Shown: positions 26,656-35,927, counted from the stretch's first letter. The stretch: 64,000 nt of DNA from CAMLOF01 sp041913045 (GCA_041913045.1 JAYSGB010000014.1:26100-90099); one strand, 5' to 3'. A program made the numbers and translations. Notes: generated by a model not told the origin, from the letters alone.

Positions 26656-29331
26656 TCAGGTCTGGCCTTCCAGCACGTCCAGCAACTCGGTTTCAATTTC
26701 GATTTGCGCCCGGGTGTGCTGCAGAGCGTCACCGCTGATGAGGAAGGTGTCTTCCACGCGTTCGCCCAGCGTCATCACCTTGGCCAGTTGCAGATTGATT
26801 TTGTGCTTGGCCAGCACGCGCGCAATGCAGTAAAGCAGCCCGACACGGTCGCTGGCCGATACGCTCAGCAGCCAGCGCTGGGCCTTTTCGTCAGGGTGCA
26901 GTTCCACCCGGGGTATGACAGGGAAGCTCTTGACCCGCCGCGACAAGCGGCCCTTGCTGGGGGTTGGCAGCGGGCCGCGTGCCTCAATCGCCAAAGCCAA
27001 GCCGTTTTCAACCATGGCAACGAGCTCACGGTAGTGTTCCGCCAGCGTGGGGGCAATCACCTGAAAGGTGTCCAGTGCGTGTCCGTCCAGCGTTGTGTGA
27101 ATCTTCGCGTCCAGGATGCTGAATCCGGCTTCGTCAAAGTAGCCGCAGATGCGGGCGAACAGGTCGCTCTGGTCGCTGGCGTACACCAGCACCTGCAGCC
27201 CCTCGCCCACAGGCGACTGCCGGGCCCGTACTAGCGTTGGCAAGGGGGCCGAGGGATCGGTCCGTTGGGCCAGTGGACGGGAAATCTGCCGTGTGTGCCA
27301 GGCAATCTCCTCGGCCTGATGCCGCATGAAATAGCTCACGTCCAGCTGGTCCCAGAGCGTCTTGTGCGCCATGTGGGGCAGTGCATGCAACGCCAGAATA
27401 CTGAGTGCTTCGCGTTTGCGCGATTCCACTTCTGTGTGCGGATCAGGCGTTGCGCCGCCCAGCGCGCGCAGTGTGTAGCGGTACAGGTCTTCGAGCAGTT
27501 TGCCCTTCCAGGCGTTCCAAACCTTGGGGCTGGTACCGCGTATGTCGGCCACCGTGAGCAGGTACAGCGCTGTCAGGTGGCGTTCGTTCCCCACACGTTT
27601 GGCGAAGCTGGCAATCACGTCCGGGTCGCTCAGGTCCTCCTTCTGAGCAATTCGGCTCATCGTGAGGTGTTCCGCAACCAGGAACTGAATCAAAGAGGCG
27701 TCTGCTTTGGCAATGCCGTGTTGTCGCGCAAAGGTCTTGACTTCTTTCGCGCCCAATTCGGAATGGTCGCCCCCACGGCCTTTGGAAATGTCGTGGAACA
27801 GTGCGGCCGCAAACAGTATCCAGGGCTTGTCGAACCCGGCAGCGAGTCGCGAGCAGAAGGGGTATTCGTGCGAGTGCTCTGGAATGAAGAAGCGCCGCAC
27901 GTTGCGCAGCACCATCATGATGTGCTGGTCCACGGTGTAAACGTGGAACAGGTCATGCTGCATCTGACCAACCGTGCTGCGGAACGCCCAGAGGTAACGC
28001 CCCAGCACGGAGGTCTGGTTCATCAACCTGAACGCGTGGGTAATGCCCTCGGGCTGGCGCAGTATTTCCATGAACATCGCCCGGTTGACAGGGTCACGGC
28101 GAAAAGCCGCGTTCATGATGGGGCGGGCGTTGTACAGGGCGCGCAAGGTGCGTGCTGACAGCCCCTTGATGCCAACTGTCGTCTGGTACAGCAGGAAGGT
28201 TTCAAGAATGGCGTGTGGTTGCTGGACGTAGAGGTTGTCGCTGGCCACCTCCAGCATGTTGCCCTTTTCGAAGAAGCGCTCGTTGATGGGCCGCAGCGGG
28301 ACGGGGTCGCCCCGTTCGTCGCTGGCCAGGCGCTCCTCGATGTTGAGCATGAGGATCTGGTTGAGCTGGCTGACTGCCTTGGCGGCCCAGTAATAGCGGC
28401 GCATGAGCGCCTCGCTGGCGCGTCTGGCTCCTCGGGCATTCTGGTGCCCTTTGTCGCCTTGTACCGCCTGGGCCGGTTGTGGCCGAAAACCAAACGACTC
28501 AGCCAAGGCGCTCTGCATGTCGAAGACCAACCGGTCTTCCCGGCGGCGCGCCAGCAGGTGCAATCTTGCCCGTATCAGGCTCAGCAGGGCTTCGTTGGCC
28601 TTGATCTGTCGTGCCTCCAGGGGCGTGGCCAGTCCACGGCGTGCCAGTTCGTCCCAACTGCGGCCCAGGCCTGCCGCCTTGGCCACCCACAGAATCACCT
28701 GCAGGTCGCGCAGGCCTCCAGGGGACTCTTTGCAGTTGGGCTCCAGCGCGTAGGGGGTGTTTTCGTACTTCTGGTGGCGCTGGCGCATCTCCAGCATCTT
28801 GGCCACGAAGAAGGCCTTCGGGTCCATGGCCTCAGCCAGTTCATTGACCAGCAGGTTGTAGGCTTGACGCTGGCCCGCGAGCAGGCGGCATTCGAGCAGA
28901 GATGTCTGAACCGTGACGTCACCACGGGCCTCTGAGGCGCATTCCTTCAACGTGCGAACGCTGGAGCCAATTTCCAGGCCCACATCCCAGCAGTGGCCGA
29001 TGAATGCCTCCACCCGTGCGCGCAGCGCCTCGTTGCTGTCCAGTGCCGTGCCTTCGGGCAGCAGCACGAGCACATCGACGTCGGAGTAGGGGAACAGCTC
29101 ACCTCGCCCGTAGCCGCCCACGGCCAACAGCGCAAAGTCTTTCGGGAATGACGCAATTGCCCAGAGCGACCGCAGCACGCCATCGGTCAGGCGGGCCAGT
29201 TCCCTCAGTTTGCCGTGTACCGCCCGAGCGCCCGCAGGCAGCGCCGCGATCTGCTCAAGCACCTTGCCTTTGCGCTCACGATATTCTTGGCGCAGCTGAT
29301 TCAGCGCTTCACGGGAGGCATCGTCAACCAT
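26656..29331 (-). CDS. glnD: Bifunctional uridylyltransferase/uridylyl-removing enzyme GlnD
   Basis: Senses glutamine and modifies or demodifies the PII protein GlnB/GlnK, controlling nitrogen metabolism. The 891-residue product has the nucleotidyltransferase motif GGYGRGELFPYSDVDVLVLLP (GG...G.....D.D). The HD hydrolase motif is AALFHDISKGRGGDH near residue 512, and two C-terminal ACT domains follow (VYASDQSDLFARICGYF and VSASDRVGLLYCIARVL). The start lies 3 bases after the map stop, so map-glnD is a tight pair. No PII gene is in the window. Confidence 0.97.
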   Translation of the reverse strand: MVDDASREALNQLRQEYRERKGKVLEQIAALPAGARAVHGKLRELARLTDGVLRSLWAIASFPKDFALLAVGGYGRGELFPYSDVDVLVLLPEGTALDSNEALRARVEAFIGHCWDVGLEIGSSVRTLKECASEARGDVTVQTSLLECRLLAGQRQAYNLLVNELAEAMDPKAFFVAKMLEMRQRHQKYENTPYALEPNCKESPGGLRDLQVILWVAKAAGLGRSWDELARRGLATPLEARQIKANEALLSLIRARLHLLARRREDRLVFDMQSALAESFGFRPQPAQAVQGDKGHQNARGARRASEALMRRYYWAAKAVSQLNQILMLNIEERLASDERGDPVPLRPINERFFEKGNMLEVASDNLYVQQPHAILETFLLYQTTVGIKGLSARTLRALYNARPIMNAAFRRDPVNRAMFMEILRQPEGITHAFRLMNQTSVLGRYLWAFRSTVGQMQHDLFHVYTVDQHIMMVLRNVRRFFIPEHSHEYPFCSRLAAGFDKPWILFAAALFHDISKGRGGDHSELGAKEVKTFARQHGIAKADASLIQFLVAEHLTMSRIAQKEDLSDPDVIASFAKRVGNERHLTALYLLTVADIRGTSPKVWNAWKGKLLEDLYRYTLRALGGATPDPHTEVESRKREALSILALHALPHMAHKTLWDQLDVSYFMRHQAEEIAWHTRQISRPLAQRTDPSAPLPTLVRARQSPVGEGLQVLVYASDQSDLFARICGYFDEAGFSILDAKIHTTLDGHALDTFQVIAPTLAEHYRELVAMVENGLALAIEARGPLPTPSKGRLSRRVKSFPVIPRVELHPDEKAQRWLLSVSASDRVGLLYCIARVLAKHKINLQLAKVMTLGERVEDTFLISGDALQHTRAQIEIETELLDVLEGQT

Positions 29332-29334
29332 GGC

Positions 29335-30156
29335 TCAGGTCGCGGTGGTGTCGGGGGCTTTCACGAACGGAGGCGGTACGGGTGTGCCAGCCGAAAGAGT
29401 CATGATCTCGTAGCCGGTATCGGTGCACAGCACGGTGTGTTCCCATTGCGCCGAAAGTGAGCGGTCCTTGGTGACGATGGTCCAGCCATCCCCCATTTCG
29501 CGGATCTCACGCTTGCCTTGGTTGATCATGGGCTCGATAGTGAAAATCATCCCTGCCTGGATTTCCATGCCCGTGCCGGGCTTGCCGTAGTGCAGGATCT
29601 GCGGGTCTTCGTGGAACTTCTGGCCAATGCCGTGACCGCAGAACTCCCGCACGACCGAATAGCCTGCCGCCTCGGCATACCGTTGGATGGCGTGGCCGAT
29701 GTCGCCCAGGCGCACGCCGGGGCGAACCATCTCAATGCCTTTCCACATGCACTCGTAGGTGACGGCGCACAGGCGTTTGGCCGCAATGGACGCCTCTCCC
29801 ACGGCAAACATGCGGCTAGTGTCTCCGTGCCAGCCGTTCTTGATGACGGTGATGTCGATGTTGACGATGTCGCCCTTCTTCAGTGGCTTGTCGTTCGGGA
29901 TGCCGTGGCAGATGACCTGATTGACCGATGTGCAAATGCTTTTTGGGTAGGGCAGGTAGCCATTGGGAGCGTAATTCAGCGGTGCGGGAATGGCCTGCTG
30001 AACGTCCACGATGTAGTCGTGGGCCAGCTTGTCAAGTTCATTCGTGGTGACGCCGGGTCTGACGAAGGGGGTGAGGTAGTCCAGCACCTCGGCGGCCAGG
30101 CGGCCAGCCACTCGCATGCCTTCGATACCTGCGGCGTCCTTGATGGTTACGGTCAT
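29335..30156 (-). CDS. map: Methionine aminopeptidase, type I
   Basis: Removes the initiator methionine from nascent proteins. The 273-residue product has all five metal ligands of the family, read as Asp101, Asp112, His175, Glu208 and Glu239, and the substrate-binding His84 (ICHGIP). No N-terminal SH3-binding or zinc-finger extension is present, so it is the short bacterial type Ia. It is upstream of glnD on the same strand. The usual neighbour rpsB is not next to it here. Confidence 0.96.
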   Translation of the reverse strand: MTVTIKDAAGIEGMRVAGRLAAEVLDYLTPFVRPGVTTNELDKLAHDYIVDVQQAIPAPLNYAPNGYLPYPKSICTSVNQVICHGIPNDKPLKKGDIVNIDITVIKNGWHGDTSRMFAVGEASIAAKRLCAVTYECMWKGIEMVRPGVRLGDIGHAIQRYAEAAGYSVVREFCGHGIGQKFHEDPQILHYGKPGTGMEIQAGMIFTIEPMINQGKREIREMGDGWTIVTKDRSLSAQWEHTVLCTDTGYEIMTLSAGTPVPPPFVKAPDTTAT

Positions 30157-30318
30157 ATTGCTACGCTGAAATGGTCACGGCCCCGCAGTTTGCAGGCGTG
30201 AAAACTATCGATTTAAAGAGAGGTATTGTCCCCGAATTCGCAAGGGCTCCGGTGAAAATGAAAGCGTAACTTGTACCGGCAACGCGGGTATGGTGCTTGG
30301 AGTTGCCTTCGATGGCCG
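30157..30318 (-). promoter_or_regulatory. Upstream region of map, promoter expected
   Basis: A 162-base non-coding stretch between the adk terminator and map. On the minus strand a TTGCGA...GACAAT pair and an AT-rich segment near 30208-30220 are possible promoter parts, but spacing and matches are too poor to assign boxes. No small gene is visible. Confidence 0.3.
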
Positions 30319-30342
30319 AAAAAAAAGCCAGCTTGCGCTGGC
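30319..30342 (-). terminator. Rho-independent terminator after adk
   Basis: Read on the minus strand, stem GCCAGC-GCAA-GCTGGC is followed by eight T residues. It lies 22 bases past the adk stop and separates adk from the map-glnD pair. Confidence 0.88.
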
Positions 30343-30363
30343 TTTCGGGTGTGAGTGGGCGGA

Positions 30364-31020
30364 TCAGCCGGCCAAGGCCTCAAACGCACGTGTTGTGATG
30401 TCTTCCACGCTGCCAGTGCCGCTGATCTTGCGGTACTTGGGAGCGTTGCCCGGTTCCTTGGAAGCCCATTGGCTGTAGTAATCCACCAGCGGGCGGGTCT
30501 GGTTGCTGTAGACGTCCAGCCGCTTTTTCACGGTTTCTTCCTTGTCGTCGTCGCGTTGGACCAAGGGCTCACCGGTCACATCGTCTTTGCCTTCAACCTT
30601 GGGCGGGTTGAACTTGACGTGGTAGGTGCGGCCAGACGCCGGGTGTGAGCGGCGGCCGCTCATGCGCTCGATGATGGCGTCGAACGGCACATCGATTTCC
30701 AGCACATAGTCCAGCTTCACGCCAGCGGCCTTCATGGCGTCGGCCTGGGGAATGGTGCGGGGAAAGCCGTCGAACAGGAAGCCGTTGGCGCAATCAGGCT
30801 GGGCAATGCGGTCTTTGACCAGGTTGATGATCAGGTCGTCGCTCACCAGGCCGCCAGCGTCCATCACCTTCTTGGCTTCCAGTCCCAACGGCGTACCTGC
30901 CTTGACGGCAGCACGCAGCATGTCGCCAGTGGAAATCTGGGGGATGCCGTACTTCTGGCAGATGAAGGTGGCCTGGGTGCCTTTGCCAGCGCCGGGCGCG
31001 CCCAACAGAATCAGTCTCAT
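30364..31020 (-). CDS. adk: Adenylate kinase
   Basis: Interconverts ATP, AMP and ADP. The 218-residue product has the P-loop GAPGAGKGT (7-15), the AMP-binding FDGFPRT motif and a long LID domain (SGRRSHPASGRTYHVKFNPP) without zinc cysteines, the Gram-negative long form. A good AAGGAAAG site lies upstream on the minus strand. It ends the kdsB-side gene block and is closed by its own terminator. Confidence 0.97.
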   Translation of the reverse strand: MRLILLGAPGAGKGTQATFICQKYGIPQISTGDMLRAAVKAGTPLGLEAKKVMDAGGLVSDDLIINLVKDRIAQPDCANGFLFDGFPRTIPQADAMKAAGVKLDYVLEIDVPFDAIIERMSGRRSHPASGRTYHVKFNPPKVEGKDDVTGEPLVQRDDDKEETVKKRLDVYSNQTRPLVDYYSQWASKEPGNAPKYRKISGTGSVEDITTRAFEALAG

Positions 31021-31178
31021 GACTTTCCTTTTCTTTCAAGTTTCAAATCTTTACGGCCAGCCTGTCTCCCAGGGCCGCTCCCTCACGTTCGGGGTCAGCG
31101 TGCGAGGATAGCATGTGCTTCCCCGACGCAGGCTTACAGCGCGCATACCCCCGAGGGCAGCCGTTCTGCGCGCCTGAG
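31021..31178 (-). other. Intergenic region between kdsB and adk
   Basis: 158 bases without a convincing gene. It contains the adk ribosome-binding site and presumably the adk promoter. I see no strong -35/-10 pair and no terminator hairpin with a T-run after kdsB. Confidence 0.4.
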
Positions 31179-31964
31179 TCAGGCGCCCGAAACTATGCGC
31201 CGCACGCGCTCAAGATCCTCGGGAGTGTCCACACCTGCTCCTGGCGCACGCTCGCTCACGTGAACGGCAATGCGCTCGCCGTGCCAAAGCACCCGCAACT
31301 GTTCCAGGGACTCGCAGCTTTCCTGCGGGCCGGGCGACAGCTTTGGGAACTGCTTGAGGAATCCGACGCGGTAGGCGTAGATGCCAACGTGGCGCAGCGG
31401 CGCGGGCATAGAGGGCAGGGCGTTGACACCTTCGCTCCAGGCCTGCGCCATGCCGTCGCGCCACCAGGGTATGGGCGCTCGGCTGAAGTACAGGGCGGTG
31501 CGATGCTTGTCCAGTACCACTTTCACCACGTTTGGGTTGGCGAAGTCTGCCGGAGAATCAATGGCGTGCGCGGCGGTGCTGACCATGCAATCCGGGCGTT
31601 GCTGCAGCTCGTTAGCCACGGCCTGAATCAGCGCAGGGTCGATCAGGGGCTCATCGCCCTGTACGTTCACGACGATGTCGTCATCAGGCAAGCCAAGCAG
31701 GGTGCAGGCTTCTGCCAGACGGTCGCTGCCGGAAGGGTGGTCTTGCCTGGTCAGGACCACGCTCACGCCTGCGGCCTCGCAGGTCTGGACGATGCTGACA
31801 TCGTCTGCCGCTACCACGCAACTGGCTGGCTGGCTCAGCGCAGCCTGGCGGGCCACGCGCACGATCATGGGCACGCCACCAATATCTGCCAGCGGCTTGT
31901 TGGGCAGGCGTGTTGACGCCAGACGTGCCGGAATGAGCACGTGAAACGTTGCTGTGCTGCTCAT
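31179..31964 (-). CDS. kdsB: 3-deoxy-manno-octulosonate cytidylyltransferase (CMP-KDO synthetase)
   Basis: Activates KDO with CTP for addition to lipid A. The 261-residue product starts with the nucleotide-binding signature IPARLASTRLPNKPL and contains VNVQGDEPLIDP and RAPIPWWRD, all typical of KdsB. Its ATG overlaps the stop of the Trm112-like gene (ATGA). It forms an envelope-biogenesis block with lpxK two genes upstream. Confidence 0.96.
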   Translation of the reverse strand: MSSTATFHVLIPARLASTRLPNKPLADIGGVPMIVRVARQAALSQPASCVVAADDVSIVQTCEAAGVSVVLTRQDHPSGSDRLAEACTLLGLPDDDIVVNVQGDEPLIDPALIQAVANELQQRPDCMVSTAAHAIDSPADFANPNVVKVVLDKHRTALYFSRAPIPWWRDGMAQAWSEGVNALPSMPAPLRHVGIYAYRVGFLKQFPKLSPGPQESCESLEQLRVLWHGERIAVHVSERAPGAGVDTPEDLERVRRIVSGA

Positions 31965-32176
31965 GCGTCGTCTTGCCCCGTAGAGCGAGGAGCTTCGCGC
32001 GAGGCTTCTTCCTCGGTGATTTCGCGGGCCTCGTTTTCCAGCAGGATGGGGATGCCATCGCGGATGGGATAGGCCAGGCGCGCGCTGCGCGAAATGAGTT
32101 CCTGGGTGTCGCGGCGGTAGATCAGCGGGCCTTTGGTGACCGGGCAGACCAGCAGTTCAAGGAGTTTGGCGTCCAT
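31961..32176 (-). CDS. Trm112-like zinc-ribbon-type small protein
   Basis: A 71-residue Trm112/UPF0434 (YcaR-type) protein. It begins MDAKLLELLVCPVTKGPL and carries the conserved SRSARLAYPIRDGIPILL segment. Only one Cys is evident, so zinc binding is not assured. It sits between lpxK and kdsB as in many Gram-negative bacteria, overlapping lpxK by 20 bases and kdsB by 4. Function in bacteria is not established; context suggests a link to LPS synthesis or translation. Confidence 0.87.
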   Translation of the reverse strand: MDAKLLELLVCPVTKGPLIYRRDTQELISRSARLAYPIRDGIPILLENEAREITEEEASREAPRSTGQDDA

Positions 32177-33275
32177 GTGCCGATGATAGCCCGTCCAGTG
32201 CCGCGTCAACGGCGGCAAAGAATGACGGTTCGGGGTGTTGCACCAGCGGGACGGCCCAGACTTTCTGCGTGAAATTCGCCCTGAGCAGCGGGAACAGCTT
32301 CACGGCGTCTTTTTCAGTGCACAGCCAGACGCCGCCTGTTTCTGATGTTTCCAGCGTTTTCAGCAACAGCTCGGCATCAGCGTGGTCTGGCAGTTCAAGC
32401 TCCAGGCTCAGTGCCAAGCCACGTTCCCGCAACATGGAGAAAAACGCTTCCGGCTGGGCTATGCCTGCTATGGCGGCTACTTGGCCGCCTCCCTTGGTAA
32501 AGCTGCTGAGCGCACGTTGGCCTCCTTCTGCGTTGACCGCGTGGTCCGCCAGCATGCGCGTGGCGCGGAACATGGGCCACGGGGAATGCAGGGCAAAAGG
32601 TGCAGGCTCTGTTTGGGTTCCTTGCTGGTTGCACAGCACGAGCATTTGGCCATTGCCCCAGGGTTTTGCAGGCCAGGGTTCGCGCAGCATGCCCGCGGGC
32701 AGCAACCAGCCGTTGCCGGTGCCCCGTGCGTCGAACACCACCACGGTCACGTCCCGTGCCAGCGCCCAATGCTGCATCCCATCGTCACAAACGATCACGT
32801 CAACTTCCGGGTGTTGCGCTAACAGCCGCTTGCCTGCTTCCGACCGCTGCCTGCCCACCACCAGAGGGGCGCCGGTGGCGCGGGCGATCAATGCGGGTTC
32901 ATCGCCCACCTCGACGGTGCTGCTGCCTGGTTTGACTTCAATACAGCCTGTGCTGGAGCCGCCATGGCCGCGTGAAATCACTCCCGGAGTCCAGCCGTTC
33001 TGGCGCAGATGATTTACCAGGCCAATGACGGTTGGCGTTTTGCCTGCCCCGCCTACAACCACGTTACCCACCACCACCACAGGAACGGGCAAACGTGCGC
33101 TGCGCTTCCACCCCATGCGGTATGCCAGACGGCGCAAACGCAACAAGCCGCCATACAACAGAGCCATTGGCCACAATACGCAGGCCAGCGGCCCGCGTGC
33201 AAGCCAGGCACGCCGAAGATGCTGGGCCAAGCCTTGCTGTGTCACCGTTGAAGTTGACCGCTCAGCGGGCACCAC
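32157..33275 (-). CDS. lpxK: Tetraacyldisaccharide 4'-kinase LpxK
   Basis: Phosphorylates the lipid A disaccharide precursor at the 4' position, at the inner face of the cytoplasmic membrane. The product has an N-terminal hydrophobic anchor (LACVLWPMALLYGGLL), the P-loop GNVVVGGAGKTP and an IVCDDGMQHWAL motif. I use the GTG at 33275, which overlaps exbD by 14 bases and gives 372 residues. GTG codons at 33272 and 33245 are alternatives, none with a clear ribosome site. Confidence 0.93.
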   Translation of the reverse strand: MVPAERSTSTVTQQGLAQHLRRAWLARGPLACVLWPMALLYGGLLRLRRLAYRMGWKRSARLPVPVVVVGNVVVGGAGKTPTVIGLVNHLRQNGWTPGVISRGHGGSSTGCIEVKPGSSTVEVGDEPALIARATGAPLVVGRQRSEAGKRLLAQHPEVDVIVCDDGMQHWALARDVTVVVFDARGTGNGWLLPAGMLREPWPAKPWGNGQMLVLCNQQGTQTEPAPFALHSPWPMFRATRMLADHAVNAEGGQRALSSFTKGGGQVAAIAGIAQPEAFFSMLRERGLALSLELELPDHADAELLLKTLETSETGGVWLCTEKDAVKLFPLLRANFTQKVWAVPLVQHPEPSFFAAVDAALDGLSSAHGRQTP

Positions 33276-33681
33276 TGTTCTGCGTGGCGAACGTGATCTG
33301 ATTCAACCCGCTGCGCCGAGCGGCGTCCATGACATTGATCACAGCCTGGTGGGTGGCGGCTGCGTCGGCGCTGACGATCACCACCGGGTTGGACTGCCCC
33401 GCTGCAGCTTCGGTCATGGCGCGTACCAGGGTGTCCACGGCCTGGCCTTCAAGCAATTGGCGGTTTACGGCGTAGCGGCCATCCTGGGCCACGGTCACGA
33501 TGATTTCCTTGGGCGCTTCACGCAACTGCTCGGCATCGGCCACCGGCAGACTCACCTGCAATTCCGCGAACTTGTTGTAGGTGGTCGTCAGCATCAGGAA
33601 GATCAGCACCACCAGCAGAATGTCGATGAACGGGATCAGATTGATCTCGGGTTCCTCGCGCGAGCCGTTGCGAAAGTTCAT
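33262..33681 (-). CDS. exbD: ExbD/TolR-family biopolymer transport protein
   Basis: Single-pass inner-membrane protein that, with its ExbB-like partner, turns proton flow into force for TonB- or Tol-type systems. The 139-residue product has a short cytoplasmic N-terminus (about 1-13), then a helix INLIPFIDILLVVLIFLM with the conserved proton-path Asp in FIDILLV, and a periplasmic domain. It follows the exbB-like gene by 19 bases. No tonB is adjacent. The exbB-exbD-lpxK order recurs in betaproteobacteria, so a Tol-like or lipid-related role is possible. Confidence 0.9.
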   Translation of the reverse strand: MNFRNGSREEPEINLIPFIDILLVVLIFLMLTTTYNKFAELQVSLPVADAEQLREAPKEIIVTVAQDGRYAVNRQLLEGQAVDTLVRAMTEAAAGQSNPVVIVSADAAATHQAVINVMDAARRSGLNQITFATQNSGAR

Positions 33682-33700
33682 GGCGGTTGTTCCTGTGCGG

Positions 33701-34336
33701 TCAGCGGCGCAAGGTCAGCAGGTGGTGGGCAAATCGTTCGGCAGCCACTTCCAGCTGGAGCAGGTAGGCGTCCACCCTGGCGCGGAAATAGCGCCAGAAG
33801 ATAAGCGCCGGAATAGCGATGATGAGACCGAACGCCGTGTTGTACAACGCAATGGAAATGCCATGTGCCAGCTGAGCGGGGTTGCCGCCGCCGGGAACCA
33901 TGCCGCCTTCGGCCCCTTGTGAGCCAAAGATTTCAATCATCCCGATCACGGTGCCCAGCAGTCCCAACAGCGGTGCGGCAGAGGCGATGGTGGCGAGCGC
34001 ACCCAGGTAGCGTTGCAGCTTGGCGGCGGCCAGCCTGCCCGCCGACTCCAGGCCTGAGCGCAATTCGTCCTCGGTGGCCTGCGGAAACTGGTTGAGGTGG
34101 CGAAACCCTGTAGCCAGCATTTCGCCAAGCAGAGAGTTTTCTGCGAGCTGCTCCACCACGGCGGGCGTGGGCACGCCCGCGCGCGACGCCATGATCGCTT
34201 CTTCCAGAAGCTGTGGCGGGGCAACCTTGGCGGTTTGCAGGCTTACGAAGCGTTCAATGACCAGGGCCAGGCCCAGGACAGAACATGTGATGAGGGGCCA
34301 GATCGGCCAGCCGGCGGCTTGTATGATGGACAGCAA
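33701..34336 (-). CDS. exbB: ExbB/TolQ/MotA-family proton channel protein
   Basis: Three-helix inner-membrane protein forming the proton channel with ExbD. The first helix follows MLSIIQAAGWPIWPLI, and the last two are around IASAAPLLGLLGTVIGMIEIF and GISIALYNTAFGLIIAIPALIF, with the family's conserved pattern. I chose the TTG at 34336 because GGAG lies 7 bases upstream and the protein then begins at its first helix (211 residues). The frame is open 28 more codons upstream to a TTG at 34420. Confidence 0.88.
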   Translation of the reverse strand: MLSIIQAAGWPIWPLITCSVLGLALVIERFVSLQTAKVAPPQLLEEAIMASRAGVPTPAVVEQLAENSLLGEMLATGFRHLNQFPQATEDELRSGLESAGRLAAAKLQRYLGALATIASAAPLLGLLGTVIGMIEIFGSQGAEGGMVPGGGNPAQLAHGISIALYNTAFGLIIAIPALIFWRYFRARVDAYLLQLEVAAERFAHHLLTLRR

Positions 34337-34628
34337 AACGGGACTCCAGATGCGGGCTGAGCGTGCACAGGGCGACTGCCGCGCATTATGGCGCAGTGCC
34401 GTGGTCAGGCTGTTGCTCAATCTGTGGATAACTTTGTGTGTAACTGGGCTCCGAACGCCCTGTTGGCCGCATGAAATCAGGCTTTTTCCGAGTTCTCTCG
34501 AATGGAGTGCTGAAAAATTTCTTTTGAATCAATGGGTTGCAAGATTTGTTGGTGCCTGAGTTCCTGTGCGTCATTGAACCTGCCGCACCAGCATTCTTGT
34601 GGACACATGCACCATGCGGGAGCGTGAC
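34337..34628. promoter_or_regulatory. Divergent intergenic region exbB / xseA
   Basis: About 290 bases between the divergent starts, the longest gene-free stretch in the window. It is AT-richer than its surroundings around 34490-34550. It holds a perfect DnaA-box 9-mer (TTATCCACA, minus strand, 34423-34431). A CATAAT on the minus strand at 34389-34384 could be a -10 for exbB. No ORF looks like a gene, and no promoter pair is convincing. Confidence 0.45.
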
Positions 34629-35918
34629 GTGAACGATTTCGGGCGCCCTTCGGGGAGTCAAGTGTGGGGCGTAGGCGCCTTGCTGCGTGCGCTTGCGGAC
34701 GCTTTACAAGCACGGTTCAACCCCGTGACGGTTCGGGGTGAGGTTTCTGGTTTTTCGCGCGCCGCAAGCGGGCATTGCTACTTCAGCCTGAAGGACGAGC
34801 AGGGTCAGTTGCGCTGTGCCATGTTCCGCCGCGCTGCACAGATCAGCGGGCTGGACCTGCGCGACGGTGTTTTGATCGAGGCTGTGGGGCGGCTTGATAT
34901 TTACGGCCCGCGTGGGGATCTGCAACTCATCGTGGAAAGCGCCCGGCCCGCTGGCCAAGGGAATCTTTTTGAGCAGTTCATGCGCTTGAAGGCGGAACTG
35001 GAGGCTCAAGGTTTTTTCGACGAGTCGCGCAAGCGCGCCGTGCCAGACATGCCGCGCAGCATTGGGGTGGTCACGTCGCTGGACGCGGCTGCCTTGCGCG
35101 ACGTGGCCTCCACCTTGCGCCGCCGGGCACCTCACCTGCCGGTGCGGGTCTTTCCGTCGGCTGTGCAGGGGGATCAGGCCCCCGTGGCCTTGTGCCAGGC
35201 TCTGGATCGCGCCTACGAGCACCATGACCGAACCGGGGAGTGTGATGTGCTCCTCATCGTTCGTGGCGGTGGCTCTCTTGAGGACCTCTGGGCTTTCAAC
35301 AGCCCCTTGCTGGTGCGCAAGGTGGCAGAGGCGCCCATGCCAGTCATCAGCGGCGTGGGGCACGAAACCGATTTCACCTTGACGGACTTTGTGGCCGATC
35401 TGCGTGCGCCCACGCCCACGGCCGCGGCCGAGTTGTGTGCGCCAGCGCGCGACGTTCTGCTGCGCGGGCTGGACGTTCTTGCAGGCAGGCTCAACGACAC
35501 TGTCTGGCGCACATTTGATGTGCGTGCTCAGCGTCTGGACCGGATGGCTCAACGTCTGGGGCGCCCCTCTCAAAGACTGGCAGACGAACGAGCTCGCCTG
35601 TCTGGCATGGCGCACCGCTTGCAGCGCATTGCCGCATTGCGTCTTGACCGCGAGCGCGGCAACCTGCAGCGGCAGGCGCAGAATCTGCCTCAAGCCGTCC
35701 AGCGCGACGTGCAGCGTCAGGGCCGGTTGCTGGCGCAGGCGCAGGCCAGGCTCGCCTTGCTGGACCCCCGCCTGGTATTGCAACGAGGTTACGCCTGGCT
35801 GGCGAATACCGAAGGCCATGCGCTGACCAGCGTTACTCAGGTCGAGCCAGGCCAGGCGGTGCAGGCCGTACTCGCGGACGGATCGCTCGATTTGACCGTT
35901 AAGGCTGCAAGGCCGTAA
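34629..35918 (+). CDS. xseA: Exodeoxyribonuclease VII large subunit
   Basis: Catalytic subunit of the single-strand-specific exonuclease VII. The product has an N-terminal OB-fold (VRGEVSGFSRAASGHCYFSL), the central nuclease domain with IGVVTSLDAAALRDV, RGGGSLEDLW and SGVGHETDFTL(T)D, then a coiled-coil-rich C-terminus. I use the GTG at 34629 (429 residues) because GGGAG lies 6 bases before it; ATG 34614 and GTG 34599 are possible. The small subunit xseB is not adjacent. Confidence 0.94.
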   Translation: MNDFGRPSGSQVWGVGALLRALADALQARFNPVTVRGEVSGFSRAASGHCYFSLKDEQGQLRCAMFRRAAQISGLDLRDGVLIEAVGRLDIYGPRGDLQLIVESARPAGQGNLFEQFMRLKAELEAQGFFDESRKRAVPDMPRSIGVVTSLDAAALRDVASTLRRRAPHLPVRVFPSAVQGDQAPVALCQALDRAYEHHDRTGECDVLLIVRGGGSLEDLWAFNSPLLVRKVAEAPMPVISGVGHETDFTLTDFVADLRAPTPTAAAELCAPARDVLLRGLDVLAGRLNDTVWRTFDVRAQRLDRMAQRLGRPSQRLADERARLSGMAHRLQRIAALRLDRERGNLQRQAQNLPQAVQRDVQRQGRLLAQAQARLALLDPRLVLQRGYAWLANTEGHALTSVTQVEPGQAVQAVLADGSLDLTVKAARP

Positions 35919-35927
35919 CTTGTTTCC

